Assembly: GCF_002205165.1 (NCBI RefSeq)
Contig: NZ_NIVS01000058.1
Coordinates: forward strand, 119,133 to 183,132
Origin: Stenotrophomonas maltophilia
Lineage (GTDB): Bacteria; Pseudomonadota; Gammaproteobacteria; Xanthomonadales; Xanthomonadaceae
Length of the DNA stretch: 64,000 nucleotides
Reading direction: 5' to 3'
This document shows positions 36,654 through 44,433 of the stretch, piece by piece. The notes beneath the pieces were generated by a model. The model was not told the DNA's origin. It worked only from the letters and a program-made list of their open reading frames with translations, and did not search any database. The position numbers and the translations under genes are program-made. Within the stretch, counting starts at the first letter, position 1. Each line of letters begins with the position of its first letter.

Positions 36654-37274
36654 TTACAGCGGCAATGGGGCCTGCATCGGGTCGATGCGGCCCTCACCGC
36701 GCGTGATCTTCTTGAACTCCGCGCGGCTCACCGACACGTAGCGCTCGTTGCCACCGATCTCCACCTGCGGGCCGTCCTTCACCGCGTGGCCGTGTTCGTC
36801 CACGCGCACGGTCATCGTGGCCTTCTTGCCACTGTGGCAGATGGTCTTGATCTCCTGCATCTCGTCGGCCCAGGCCAGCAGGTACTGGCTGCCTTCGAAC
36901 AGTTCGCCGCGGAAATCGGTGCGCAGGCCGTAGCAGAGCACCGGGATGCGCATCTGGTCGACCACTTCGCTGAGCTGCCAGACCTGGCTGCGGCTCAGGA
37001 ACTGCGCCTCATCCACCAGCACGCAGCCCAGCGGGCCGTGCGTGCCGATGTCCTCGGCGATCAGCTGCTGCAGGTCGGTGTCCTGCTGGAAGGCAATCCC
37101 GTCGGCCTTCAGGCCGATCCGCGAGGCGACCACACCGCGCCCGGCGCGGTCGTCCAGCCGCGGGGTCAGGATGGCCACGCGCATGCCCCGCTCGCGGTAG
37201 TTGTGCGCCGACTGCAGCAGGGTCGTGGTCTTGCCGGCGTTCATCGCCGAATAATAGAAATAGAGCTTGGCCAT
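36654..37274 (-). CDS. tdk: Thymidine kinase (type II)
   Basis: Salvage enzyme that phosphorylates thymidine with ATP. It is 206 residues. The P-loop is MNAGKTTTLL (residues 11-20), Walker B is DEAQF at about 88-92, and PVLCYGLRTDFRGELF and GGNERYVSVSR are conserved blocks. In the E. coli enzyme a zinc ion is held by cysteines in ICFCG and by C and H in VCRKH. Here the aligned residues are C146, S148, S183 and E186, so three of the four ligands are replaced. The lasso region is otherwise kept, so activity is still expected. Convergent with opgD. Confidence 0.95.
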   Translation of the reverse strand: MAKLYFYYSAMNAGKTTTLLQSAHNYRERGMRVAILTPRLDDRAGRGVVASRIGLKADGIAFQQDTDLQQLIAEDIGTHGPLGCVLVDEAQFLSRSQVWQLSEVVDQMRIPVLCYGLRTDFRGELFEGSQYLLAWADEMQEIKTICHSGKKATMTVRVDEHGHAVKDGPQVEIGGNERYVSVSRAEFKKITRGEGRIDPMQAPLPL

Positions 37275-37312
37275 GCCAGGATTTTATCCGTTTGGTGGGC
37301 CGGACATGACGT

Positions 37313-38038
37313 TCAATCCGTCGTCGGTACCGTCACCGGCAGGCCGACAGCGATGGTTCCCTCACTTCGCCCGGCATGCTCCAGCTCGCGCGCCTGCCGT
37401 TGCCAGTACGCGGTTGGCCTCCAGAATTCATCCCGGTAGAAGACATCCGGGTCCACTCTGCCGCGCACATTCCCGGCGATGCGGACCTCCATCTCCATCC
37501 GGGCGCCGGCACGGCCGGTCCGGCTGCCGGTGATCTGGCGAAGTCCGCTGCGCAGTTCACGCTCCAGCCTTGGCTGGGCCGCCGGATCTCCGTACTCGCT
37601 GTAGAGCGCGGCGCCTTCCTGCAGCGCACGGTGCTGTTCGGCCGGGTCCAGGGCGGCCCAGTAGCGCTCGCGCACCGCCAGCAGGAAATCCGTACCGCGC
37701 TCGGCGGCCAGGTCCATCCAGGCATAGGCCAACGCCCGGTCCTGCTCTCCCCCCCGGCCCTCCCACCACATCTCGGCCAGCGCCGCCTGGGAGAGCTTGT
37801 CGGCGTAGCGGGCACCGTAGCGGAAGTAGGTGCGTGCCGCTTCCAGGCGTCCATCGGCCACGGCTTCCTGGGCAAGCTTGCGGTAGCGCAGATCCGGGTG
37901 GCTGGCCAGGAAGGCCGAGGTATGCACGATCTCCTGCCCACGCGGGTCGGTGAAGGCTGGCGGCTCGGCCCACGCGGGCAGCGCCGTGAGGCCGGTCATC
38001 AGCACCCCTGCCCACATCCACTGGCTGAATCCGGTCAT
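37313..38038 (-). CDS. Exported Sel1/TPR-like repeat protein
   Basis: A 241-residue protein starting at ATG 38038 with a signal peptide (MTGFSQWMWAGVLMTGLTALPAWAEP). The middle contains helical repeats of Sel1 type, the clearest being AEMWWEGRGGEQDRALAYAWMDLAAERG, so a protein-protein interaction role is likely. The C-terminal third (about 160-241) is beta-rich and charged with no known motif. The frame remains open far upstream antisense to rep, but only this part is coding. Divergent from rep with 126 bases between. Specific function unknown. Confidence 0.75.
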   Translation of the reverse strand: MTGFSQWMWAGVLMTGLTALPAWAEPPAFTDPRGQEIVHTSAFLASHPDLRYRKLAQEAVADGRLEAARTYFRYGARYADKLSQAALAEMWWEGRGGEQDRALAYAWMDLAAERGTDFLLAVRERYWAALDPAEQHRALQEGAALYSEYGDPAAQPRLERELRSGLRQITGSRTGRAGARMEMEVRIAGNVRGRVDPDVFYRDEFWRPTAYWQRQARELEHAGRSEGTIAVGLPVTVPTTD

Positions 38039-38164
38039 CCGTCGCGTCCCCTGCGTTGGCCAACGCACTGGATACCCCACCCCCGCGACGGCGTCAATCC
38101 GGGCAATGGGGCGTCGATGCGGGGCGAGCAAGGCCCGGTACAATGCCCCTCCCCTGGAGATGGC

Positions 38165-40141
38165 ATGCACGGTCTCAATCCTCCCCAACACGCGGCAGTG
38201 ATGCACTGCGAAGGTCCTCTGCTGGTGCTTGCGGGCGCGGGCAGTGGCAAGACGCGCGTGATCGTGGAGAAGATCGGCCAGCTGATCGCCAGCAAGCGCT
38301 ACCCGGCGCGGCGGATCGCGGCGATCACCTTCACCAACAAGTCGGCCAAGGAAATGCGCGAGCGCGTGGCCAAGCGCCTGCGTGGTGACGACGCCGATGA
38401 GGTGACGATCTGTACCTTCCATGCGCTGGGCCTGAAGTTCCTGCAGATCGAGCATGCCGCGGTGGGGCTCAAGCGCGGGTTCTCGATCTTCGATGCCGAC
38501 GATTCGACCGCGCAGGTCAAGGACCTGATGTACGGGGCCAAGCCGGATGACATCGAGGACGTGAAGAACCTGATCTCGCGCGCCAAGAATGCCGGCCTCT
38601 CGCCCGAGCAGGCGATGGCCGCCGCGCGCAGCACGCGCGAGAAAGAAGCGGCCAGCGTCTACGAGCGCTACCAGCTGCGCCTGACCGCGTTCAACGCGGT
38701 CGATTTCGATGACCTGATCCGGCTGCCGGTGCAGGTGCTGGAAGAGAATCCGGAAATCGCGCTGGCCTGGCGCGAGCGCATCGGCTACCTGCTGGTCGAC
38801 GAATGCCAGGACACCAACGATGCGCAGTACCGGCTGCTCAAGCAGCTGGCCGGCAGCAAGGGCAACTTCACCTGCGTGGGCGACGATGACCAGTCGATCT
38901 ACGCCTGGCGCGGTGCGAACCCGGAAAACCTGCAGCAGATGGCGCGCGATTACCCCGCGCTGGAAATCATCAAACTGGAGCAGAACTACCGCTGCTCCAA
39001 CCGCGTGCTGCGCGCGGCCAATGCGCTGATCGCCAACAACCCGCACGAGCACCTGAAGAAGCTGTGGAGCGACCAGGCCGACGGCGAGCGCATCCGCGTG
39101 TGGGAGTGCCGCAACAGCGAGCACGAAGCAGAAAAGGTCGCGGCGGAGATCTCCTTCCTGGCGACCTCCAAGAAGATACCGTGGAGCGATTTCTGCATCC
39201 TGTTCCGCGGCAACTTCCAGTCGCGGCCGCTGGAAAAAGCGCTGCAGCTGGTGCGCGCGCCGTATCACATCACCGGCGGCACCGCGTTCCTGGAACGGCA
39301 GGAGGTCAAGGACACGCTGTCCTGGCTGCGTCTGTTGGTGAATCCGGACGACGATACGGCGTTCATGCGCGCGGTGCAGTCGCCCAAACGGGAGGTGGGC
39401 GCCGGGACGCTGGCCAAGCTCGCCGAGCTGGCCTCGGAAAAGGATCTGCCGATGGCGCATGCGGCCGAAGCGATCGGTGCGCTCTCGCAGTTGCCACCGC
39501 GCGCGGCCAATGGCCTGAGCCGTTTCACCGACATCCTGCGCGATCTGCGCGCGGAGATGCCCAAGCTCAGCTCCGGTGATCTGGTGCGTAAGCTGGTGAA
39601 GGACTCCGGGCTGGTCTCGGACCTGCGCAGTTCGTGCAAGGAAGAGTCCGTCTACCAGCGTCGCCTTGGCAACCTGGAAGAACTGGCGCAGTGGTTCGAA
39701 GGCGGCCCGCGCGGGGCGTCCACCGCCGATCTGGCCGCGCAGCTGGCGTTGCTTTCACGCAACGACAAGGACGACGGTGGCAACCAGGTGCGGATGATGA
39801 CCATGCATGCCTCCAAGGGCCTGGAGTTCCCGTACGTGTTCATCATCGGCTGCGAGGACGGCGTGCTGCCGCACCAGGTCAGCCTGGATGAAGGCAACCT
39901 GCAGGAAGAGCGGCGCCTGCTGTACGTGGGCATCACCCGCGCCAAGGTGCAGCTGTGGATGAGCTACAGCAAGCTGACCCGCAAATTCGGCGAACACGTG
40001 CGGCTCAAGCCCAGCCGCTTCTTCGATGAGATACCGGCCGAGGAAATGCAGCGCGACGGTGCCGATCCGGTTGCCGATGCCGCGCGCAAGAAAGAGCGCG
40101 CCAGCGCCGGGCTGGCCGCGATCCAGGCACTGTTTGACTGA
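38165..40141 (+). CDS. rep: ATP-dependent DNA helicase Rep
   Basis: A 658-residue SF1A helicase that moves 3' to 5' and helps replication forks pass obstacles. Motifs in order are NPPQHAAV (Q motif), GAGSGKT (Walker A, near residue 25), TFTNKSAKEM, the DECQDTN Walker B box (usually DEYQDTN in Rep), GDDDQSIYAWRGA, QNYRC, and MTMHASKGLEF with the final arginine region VGITRAK. Length and the GDDDQSIYAWRGA motif III favour Rep over UvrD. A much longer open frame exists upstream, but ATG 38165 gives the conserved N-terminus. An inverted SMAG pair follows the gene. Confidence 0.94.
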   Translation: MHGLNPPQHAAVMHCEGPLLVLAGAGSGKTRVIVEKIGQLIASKRYPARRIAAITFTNKSAKEMRERVAKRLRGDDADEVTICTFHALGLKFLQIEHAAVGLKRGFSIFDADDSTAQVKDLMYGAKPDDIEDVKNLISRAKNAGLSPEQAMAAARSTREKEAASVYERYQLRLTAFNAVDFDDLIRLPVQVLEENPEIALAWRERIGYLLVDECQDTNDAQYRLLKQLAGSKGNFTCVGDDDQSIYAWRGANPENLQQMARDYPALEIIKLEQNYRCSNRVLRAANALIANNPHEHLKKLWSDQADGERIRVWECRNSEHEAEKVAAEISFLATSKKIPWSDFCILFRGNFQSRPLEKALQLVRAPYHITGGTAFLERQEVKDTLSWLRLLVNPDDDTAFMRAVQSPKREVGAGTLAKLAELASEKDLPMAHAAEAIGALSQLPPRAANGLSRFTDILRDLRAEMPKLSSGDLVRKLVKDSGLVSDLRSSCKEESVYQRRLGNLEELAQWFEGGPRGASTADLAAQLALLSRNDKDDGGNQVRMMTMHASKGLEFPYVFIIGCEDGVLPHQVSLDEGNLQEERRLLYVGITRAKVQLWMSYSKLTRKFGEHVRLKPSRFFDEIPAEEMQRDGADPVADAARKKERASAGLAAIQALFD

Positions 40142-40153
40142 CCCGACGCCCCG

Positions 40154-40221
40154 GTAGAGCCGACCGTTGGTCGGCTGCGCTTCGACCGGGCAGGCGGCAG
40201 CCGACCAACGGTCGGCTCTAC
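40154..40221. repeat. SMAG repeat, inverted pair
   Basis: GTAGAGCCGACCGTTGGTCGGCT and its complement face each other around a 22-base spacer, 12 bases after the rep stop codon. The pair can form a long hairpin and may act as transcript terminator or mRNA stabiliser for rep. Confidence 0.85.
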
Positions 40222-40275
40222 CGTGTTCGAGAGGCGCGTTGCACAATCGAGGCATCGCCCTTCGCAGTGACCCGC

Positions 40276-40812
40276 ATGTCCGCCGTGATCCAGACCGACC
40301 GCCTGCACCTGCGCCTGATCGATCCCGATCATGATGCCGCCGACATGCTGGCCCTGCTCAACGAGCCGGGATTCATCCGCAACATCGCCGACCGCGGGGT
40401 ACGCACCCTGGCACAGGCACGCGACTACACCGCCGAGCGCGTGCTCGGCAGCTACACCCTCAACGGGTTTGGCATGTACGCCATCGTGCGCCGCGACGAC
40501 GGCGCCTGGCTGGGCAATGCCGGCCTGGTCCGCCGCGCGGGGTTGCCGGCACCGGATATCGGCTATGCATTGCTCTCGCAGTACGAAGGCCATGGCTACG
40601 CCTTCGAAGCTGCGCGCGGGGTGCTGCACTACGCGCGCGATGTGCTTGGTCACACCGACCTGTACGGCATCGTTTCGCCGGACAACCTGCGCTCGGCCGC
40701 GCTGCTGCGCAAGCTGGGCATGGAGGATCGGGGCGACCTGCTGCTGCCGCCGCCGCATGACGAAGTGGTGCTGCTGTTTGCCACGCCGGGCGCGCCGGCC
40801 CCCCAACGGTAA
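40276..40812 (+). CDS. GNAT family N-acetyltransferase (RimJ/RimL-like)
   Basis: A 178-residue acetyltransferase using acetyl-CoA. The first strand TDRLHLRLIDPDHDAADM is typical of the RimJ/RimL-type subgroup (Acetyltransf_3). The acetyl-CoA pyrophosphate loop region is around YEGHGYAFEAARGVLHYA (about 110-127), followed by NLRSAALLRKLGM. The target could be a ribosomal protein N-terminus or a small molecule and cannot be read from sequence. A GTG at 40267 is an alternative start. The stop codon TAA is formed within a degenerate SMAG copy (GTAAAGCCGACC), so the gene end was shaped by the repeat. Confidence 0.88.
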   Translation: MSAVIQTDRLHLRLIDPDHDAADMLALLNEPGFIRNIADRGVRTLAQARDYTAERVLGSYTLNGFGMYAIVRRDDGAWLGNAGLVRRAGLPAPDIGYALLSQYEGHGYAFEAARGVLHYARDVLGHTDLYGIVSPDNLRSAALLRKLGMEDRGDLLLPPPHDEVVLLFATPGAPAPQR

Positions 40813-40888
40813 AGCCGACCGTCGCTCGGCTGCGCTTCGCAAGCCAGCCAATCAGCACCCCGGGGTAGAGCCGACCGTTGGTCGGCTG
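40809..40888 (+). repeat. Two direct SMAG copies, the first degenerate
   Basis: The first copy, GTAAAGCCGACCGTCGCTCGGCT (40809-40831), overlaps the stop codon of the acetyltransferase gene. The second, intact copy GTAGAGCCGACCGTTGGTCGGCT begins at 40865 and ends just before the convergent yceH stop. Both copies have the same orientation. Confidence 0.8.
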
Positions 40889-40891
40889 CTC

Positions 40892-41557
40892 TCACCCGCC
40901 CAACTGCGCGCGCAACGCCGCCAGCTGTTCCTGCAATTCGGCCACGGTGGTCTCCAGCTGCTGCACACGGGATTCCAGCGCCGGATTGGCACTGCCGCCG
41001 CCGCTGGACGGCGCCGACCGGTACTGCTCGGCCAACGCCTGCACATCCACCGGGCCGCCCAGCAGGTGCATGTACCGGTCTTCGCGCTGGCCACTGGCGC
41101 GCGGCAACTGCACCGCCATGCCGCGCTGGATCATGCGCTCCAGGTGGTGGCGCAGTTCCTCCACATCCTGGAAGCGGACCAGGCGCTCGCTGCGGGTCAG
41201 CAGTTCGTTGAGGGTCTGCGGGCCGCGCAGCAGCAACAGGCCCAGGATCGCCAGCTGCTGGCGGGTCAGGTCCAGCGCGGCGCCGGCGCGGTGCTCGTAG
41301 CGCTCGGCGCGCGAGGAGTACTGCTGGCGCGCCAGGCCCAGGGTCTCCAGCTGGCGCAGTGCGTGGTGCACGTCACCGGCCGACAGCGCCATCACCGGCT
41401 CGCGCGCGGTCTTCTGGTTGGCCGCCACCTGCGCGGCGTTGACCGTCAGCGGGTAGGCGTCCGGGGTGGTCGCCTCCTTCTCGATCAGGCAGCCCAACGC
41501 GCGGGCCTGGGCCGCGCTGAGCACGGGCAGGGCAGGGGTCTGGGTGTCGTCGGTCAT
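40892..41557 (-). CDS. yceH: YceH family protein (UPF0502/DUF480)
   Basis: A 221-residue cytosolic protein of the YceH family, two winged-helix domains without known enzyme activity. Family landmarks are the N-terminal LGCLIEKEATTPDAYPLT, the YEHR segment and LLLRGPQTLNELLTR, and a C-terminal coiled coil (about 190-221, VQQLETTVAELQEQLAALRAQL) follows a Ser/Gly linker. The DNA-binding fold suggests a regulatory role. Convergent with the acetyltransferase gene and divergent from the acid phosphatase. Confidence 0.9.
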   Translation of the reverse strand: MTDDTQTPALPVLSAAQARALGCLIEKEATTPDAYPLTVNAAQVAANQKTAREPVMALSAGDVHHALRQLETLGLARQQYSSRAERYEHRAGAALDLTRQQLAILGLLLLRGPQTLNELLTRSERLVRFQDVEELRHHLERMIQRGMAVQLPRASGQREDRYMHLLGGPVDVQALAEQYRSAPSSGGGSANPALESRVQQLETTVAELQEQLAALRAQLGG

Positions 41558-41668
41558 GGGGCGCTCCGGGGTGTTTCAGGGGCGTGCAGCATAGCCGAGC
41601 CCCGCCTTGCGCATGAATGCCGCGGGACAAGCCGGTAAACTGGCGCGAATCTGTTGCCGGTGAATGCC

Positions 41669-42592
41669 ATGCGTCGTAGTGCTGTTTCCCTGTCCGTGCT
41701 TGCCTGTGCCGTGCTGGCACTGAGTGCCTGCAAGCGCACCGAAACCCCGGCCGATGCCGCCCCGCCGGCCGCGGCTGCTGCCGCGAGCGCGCCGGCCGCC
41801 ACCGGCGATGCCGCCGTGGCCGCCAATGACAACCTCAATGCGGTGCTGTGGATGCAGCGCTCGCAGGAGTACCGGGCGATCACCGAGCAGACCTACCGTG
41901 CGGCGGCCGATCACCTGGACAAGGCGCTGAAGGAAGCCAACTGGGACGCGCTGGTGCCCGAGGAACGCGGCAATGCCGCCAAGGGCCTGAAGCCGGCCGT
42001 GGTGCTGGACGTGGATGAGACCGTGTTGGACAACTCGCCCTACCAGGCGCGCCTGGTGCGCGATGGCAAGGAATACGACGAGCTGAGCTGGGACCAGTGG
42101 GTGGCCGAAAAGAAGGCCAAGGCGATTCCGGGCGTGGTCGATTTTGCCAAGGCCGCCAATGCCAAAGGCGTGACCCTGCTGTACATCTCCAACCGCGCCG
42201 TACATCTCAAGGACGCCACGCTGGCCAACCTGCGCGAGCAGGGCCTGCCGGTGGCCGATGACAGCGTGTTCCTCGGCCTGGGCACCGTGGTGGACGGCTG
42301 CGAGCAGGCTGGCAGCGAGAAGAACTGCCGCCGCCGCCTGGCCGGCCAGAACTACCGCGTGCTGATGCAGTTCGGTGACCAGCTGGGCGACTTCGTGGAA
42401 GTCACCGCCAACACCAACGAAGGCCGCGACGCGCTGCTGCAGCAGTACCACGACTGGTTCGGCGAGCGCTGGTGGATGCTGCCCAACCCGACCTACGGCG
42501 GCTTCGAGCCGGCCCAGTTCAACAACGATTACAGCCAGTCGCGCCAGGCCCGCCACGACGCCAAGCGCGCCGCGCTGGATTACGCACCGTGA
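41669..42592 (+). CDS. HAD-IIIB acid phosphatase, lipoprotein e(P4) type
   Basis: A 307-residue outer-membrane-type lipoprotein phosphatase. ATG 41669 starts a lipoprotein signal with lipobox LSAC; a TTG in frame upstream is less likely. After an Ala/Pro linker the HAD catalytic motif is DVDETVLDN with the nucleophile D114 and acid D116. The later ISNR region and the QFGDQLGDF acidic motif complete the HAD site. e(P4)-type enzymes dephosphorylate nucleotides at the cell surface so that nucleosides can be taken up. The gene overlaps pyrF by the GTGA sequence, so nucleotide salvage and pyrimidine synthesis may be co-expressed. Confidence 0.9.
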   Translation: MRRSAVSLSVLACAVLALSACKRTETPADAAPPAAAAAASAPAATGDAAVAANDNLNAVLWMQRSQEYRAITEQTYRAAADHLDKALKEANWDALVPEERGNAAKGLKPAVVLDVDETVLDNSPYQARLVRDGKEYDELSWDQWVAEKKAKAIPGVVDFAKAANAKGVTLLYISNRAVHLKDATLANLREQGLPVADDSVFLGLGTVVDGCEQAGSEKNCRRRLAGQNYRVLMQFGDQLGDFVEVTANTNEGRDALLQQYHDWFGERWWMLPNPTYGGFEPAQFNNDYSQSRQARHDAKRAALDYAP

Positions 42593-43314
42593 GCCGCGCG
42601 CCGCTGCCGCTGCGGGACGAGGAGCGCCTGATCTTCGCGCTCGACGTGCCGGGCCGTGACGATGCGCTGGCCTGGGTCGATCGCCTCGGCGATGCCGTGT
42701 CGTTCTACAAGATCGGCATGGAACTGCTGGCCTCCGGCGAGTATTTCGAGGTGCTCGATGCGCTGGCCGCGCGCGACAAGCGCGTGTTCGTGGACCTGAA
42801 GTTCTTCGACATCCCGGCCACTGCCGCGGCGGTGATCAAGCGGCTGTCGCAGTGGCCGGTGAGCTACGCCACCATCCATGGCTGGCACCCGGCGATGATG
42901 GAGGCCTGCGCGGCCGCCAACGGCAGCGACATGCGCCTGCTGGCGGTGACCGTGCTGACCTCGATGGGCCGCAGCGACCTGGCCGGCATGGGCATCGACC
43001 GTGAGCCGGTGGAGGTGGTGGTCGAGCGCGCGCTGGCCGCCCAGGCAGCCGGCATCGACGGGGTGATCGCCTCCGGCCAGGAGGCCGGGCCGATCCGCGC
43101 GGCCACCGGCGCCGGCTTCTCGATCGTCTGCCCGGGCATCCGCCCCGGTGGCCCGGTCGGCGATGACCAGAAGCGCACCGTGGGCGTGGCCCAGGCCTTT
43201 GCCGACGGCGCCGATGCGATCGTGGTCGGCCGTCCGATCCGCCTCGCCAGCGATCCGCAGGCCGCCGCCCGCGCGATCCAGGCCGAGATCGCCCAGGCGC
43301 TCGCCGCGCGCTGA
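42589..43314 (+). CDS. pyrF: Orotidine 5'-phosphate decarboxylase
   Basis: Last step of UMP synthesis, OMP to UMP plus CO2. It is 241 residues. The catalytic D-x-K-x-x-D element is DLKFFD with D69, K71 and D74. The N-terminal FALDV strand and the C-terminal phosphate loop VVGRPI with PGIRPGG are also present. The start is GTG 42589, overlapping the stop codon of the preceding phosphatase gene (GTGA), which fixes the reading frame and suggests translational coupling. A terminator-like hairpin follows directly. Confidence 0.96.
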   Translation: MSRAPLPLRDEERLIFALDVPGRDDALAWVDRLGDAVSFYKIGMELLASGEYFEVLDALAARDKRVFVDLKFFDIPATAAAVIKRLSQWPVSYATIHGWHPAMMEACAAANGSDMRLLAVTVLTSMGRSDLAGMGIDREPVEVVVERALAAQAAGIDGVIASGQEAGPIRAATGAGFSIVCPGIRPGGPVGDDQKRTVGVAQAFADGADAIVVGRPIRLASDPQAAARAIQAEIAQALAAR

Positions 43315-43318
43315 GGCA

Positions 43319-43355
43319 GTGACGGGGCGGAGCTGCCCCGTCACCACCGGTTTTT
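43319..43355 (+). terminator. Probable terminator after pyrF
   Basis: A 10-bp stem (GTGACGGGGC / GCCCCGTCAC, loop GGAGCT) begins four bases after the pyrF stop, with a TTTTT run six bases beyond the stem. The distance to the T run is longer than ideal. Confidence 0.6.
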
Positions 43356-43464
43356 CTGTACATTCAAGGGCTTGCGCATAGAGCGCAGGGTCGGCAGGTC
43401 TGCCGGCTTGCCGCTGTCACCGAACAGGCCGCAAGATGCGGACCGGTCCGGGGAGTCCGAATTC

Positions 43465-44433
43465 ATGTCCATGTCGTTGAAGCCGTGGCAGTACCGAGGG
43501 CAGGCGTTGGCGCTGGCCCTGTGCGGGTTGGTGCTGCTCAGTGCCTGCAAGGACAAGCGGATCGATCCGGACGCGCCGGCGTCCGAGCCGGTCGCGGCCC
43601 TGCAGCAGCTGGCCCAGCGGGTCGCCGACAACGATCTGGTCGGGTATGCCAAGGCGGCGGTGCCGCCGGCCCAGTACGCACGCCTGCAGGGCGCGTGGAG
43701 CCAGGGCCACAGCCGCTGGCCGTTGACCGAGCTGCCGCTGGATGGGCAGTTGCTGCCGATGCTGGCCGCGCTGTCGCGGCCGGATGCGCCGCAGCGGCTG
43801 CAGCGTTCGTTCGATACCCAGATCGCCGGCCAGGCCACGCAGGTCCGCCAGGCGGCCCATTCGATGGGCCTGTTCGGCGAGCAGTACCTGCGCAACCAGA
43901 GCGAGTACAGCGACAGCGAGCGCGCCCATTACACCAAGGTGGTGAAAGCACTGAGCCGCTGGGCCGCTGCCGCGCCACTGACGGACAAGCAGCGGGCGAA
44001 GACGACCATTACCCTGCTGACGGCCACCGCGCGCACCGCCGGGCTGTCCACCGATGCGGAGCTGCAGGCCGCCGGCATGGAAGAAAGCCTGCGCCGGCTT
44101 GGCCCGTTCATCAAGGCCTTCAAGACCGCGCTGGCCAGCTACGGGCTGTCCTTGGATGCGGCACTGACCGAACTGCGCGGCGAGCTGACCTCCGAACTGG
44201 GCGACGACGCCGTGGTACGCATCCAGTACACGCTGGCCGGCGAGCAGATCGAAGCGCAGGTGCGGATGACGCGGCGCGACGGGCACTGGTATGTGACCCG
44301 CACGCTGGAAGACACCGACGCGCTGCTGCAGGCCGCCGACGCCGCGCAAGCTGAACATGACGCCCGCCAGGCGGCCGAGGCAGAAGCCGCTGCGGCGGTC
44401 AAGGACGATGCTTCCGCATCGGCTAAGCCATAA
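43465..44433 (+). CDS. Hypothetical lipoprotein, 322 aa
   Basis: Lipoprotein signal (LALALCGLVLLSAC) followed by a helical chain with no motif I can assign. Landmarks are VAALQQLAQRVADNDL, a SRWPL stretch around residue 77, and a C-terminal beta region with VRIQYTLAGEQIEAQVRMTRRDGHWYVTRTL. The end is an Ala/Glu/Asp-rich tail. ATG 43465 was chosen; ATG 43471 is two codons later and equally possible. The stop codon overlaps the plsB start by one base, so the pair is probably one operon. A family restricted to xanthomonads is likely; the role is unknown. Confidence 0.75.
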   Translation: MSMSLKPWQYRGQALALALCGLVLLSACKDKRIDPDAPASEPVAALQQLAQRVADNDLVGYAKAAVPPAQYARLQGAWSQGHSRWPLTELPLDGQLLPMLAALSRPDAPQRLQRSFDTQIAGQATQVRQAAHSMGLFGEQYLRNQSEYSDSERAHYTKVVKALSRWAAAAPLTDKQRAKTTITLLTATARTAGLSTDAELQAAGMEESLRRLGPFIKAFKTALASYGLSLDAALTELRGELTSELGDDAVVRIQYTLAGEQIEAQVRMTRRDGHWYVTRTLEDTDALLQAADAAQAEHDARQAAEAEAAAAVKDDASASAKP

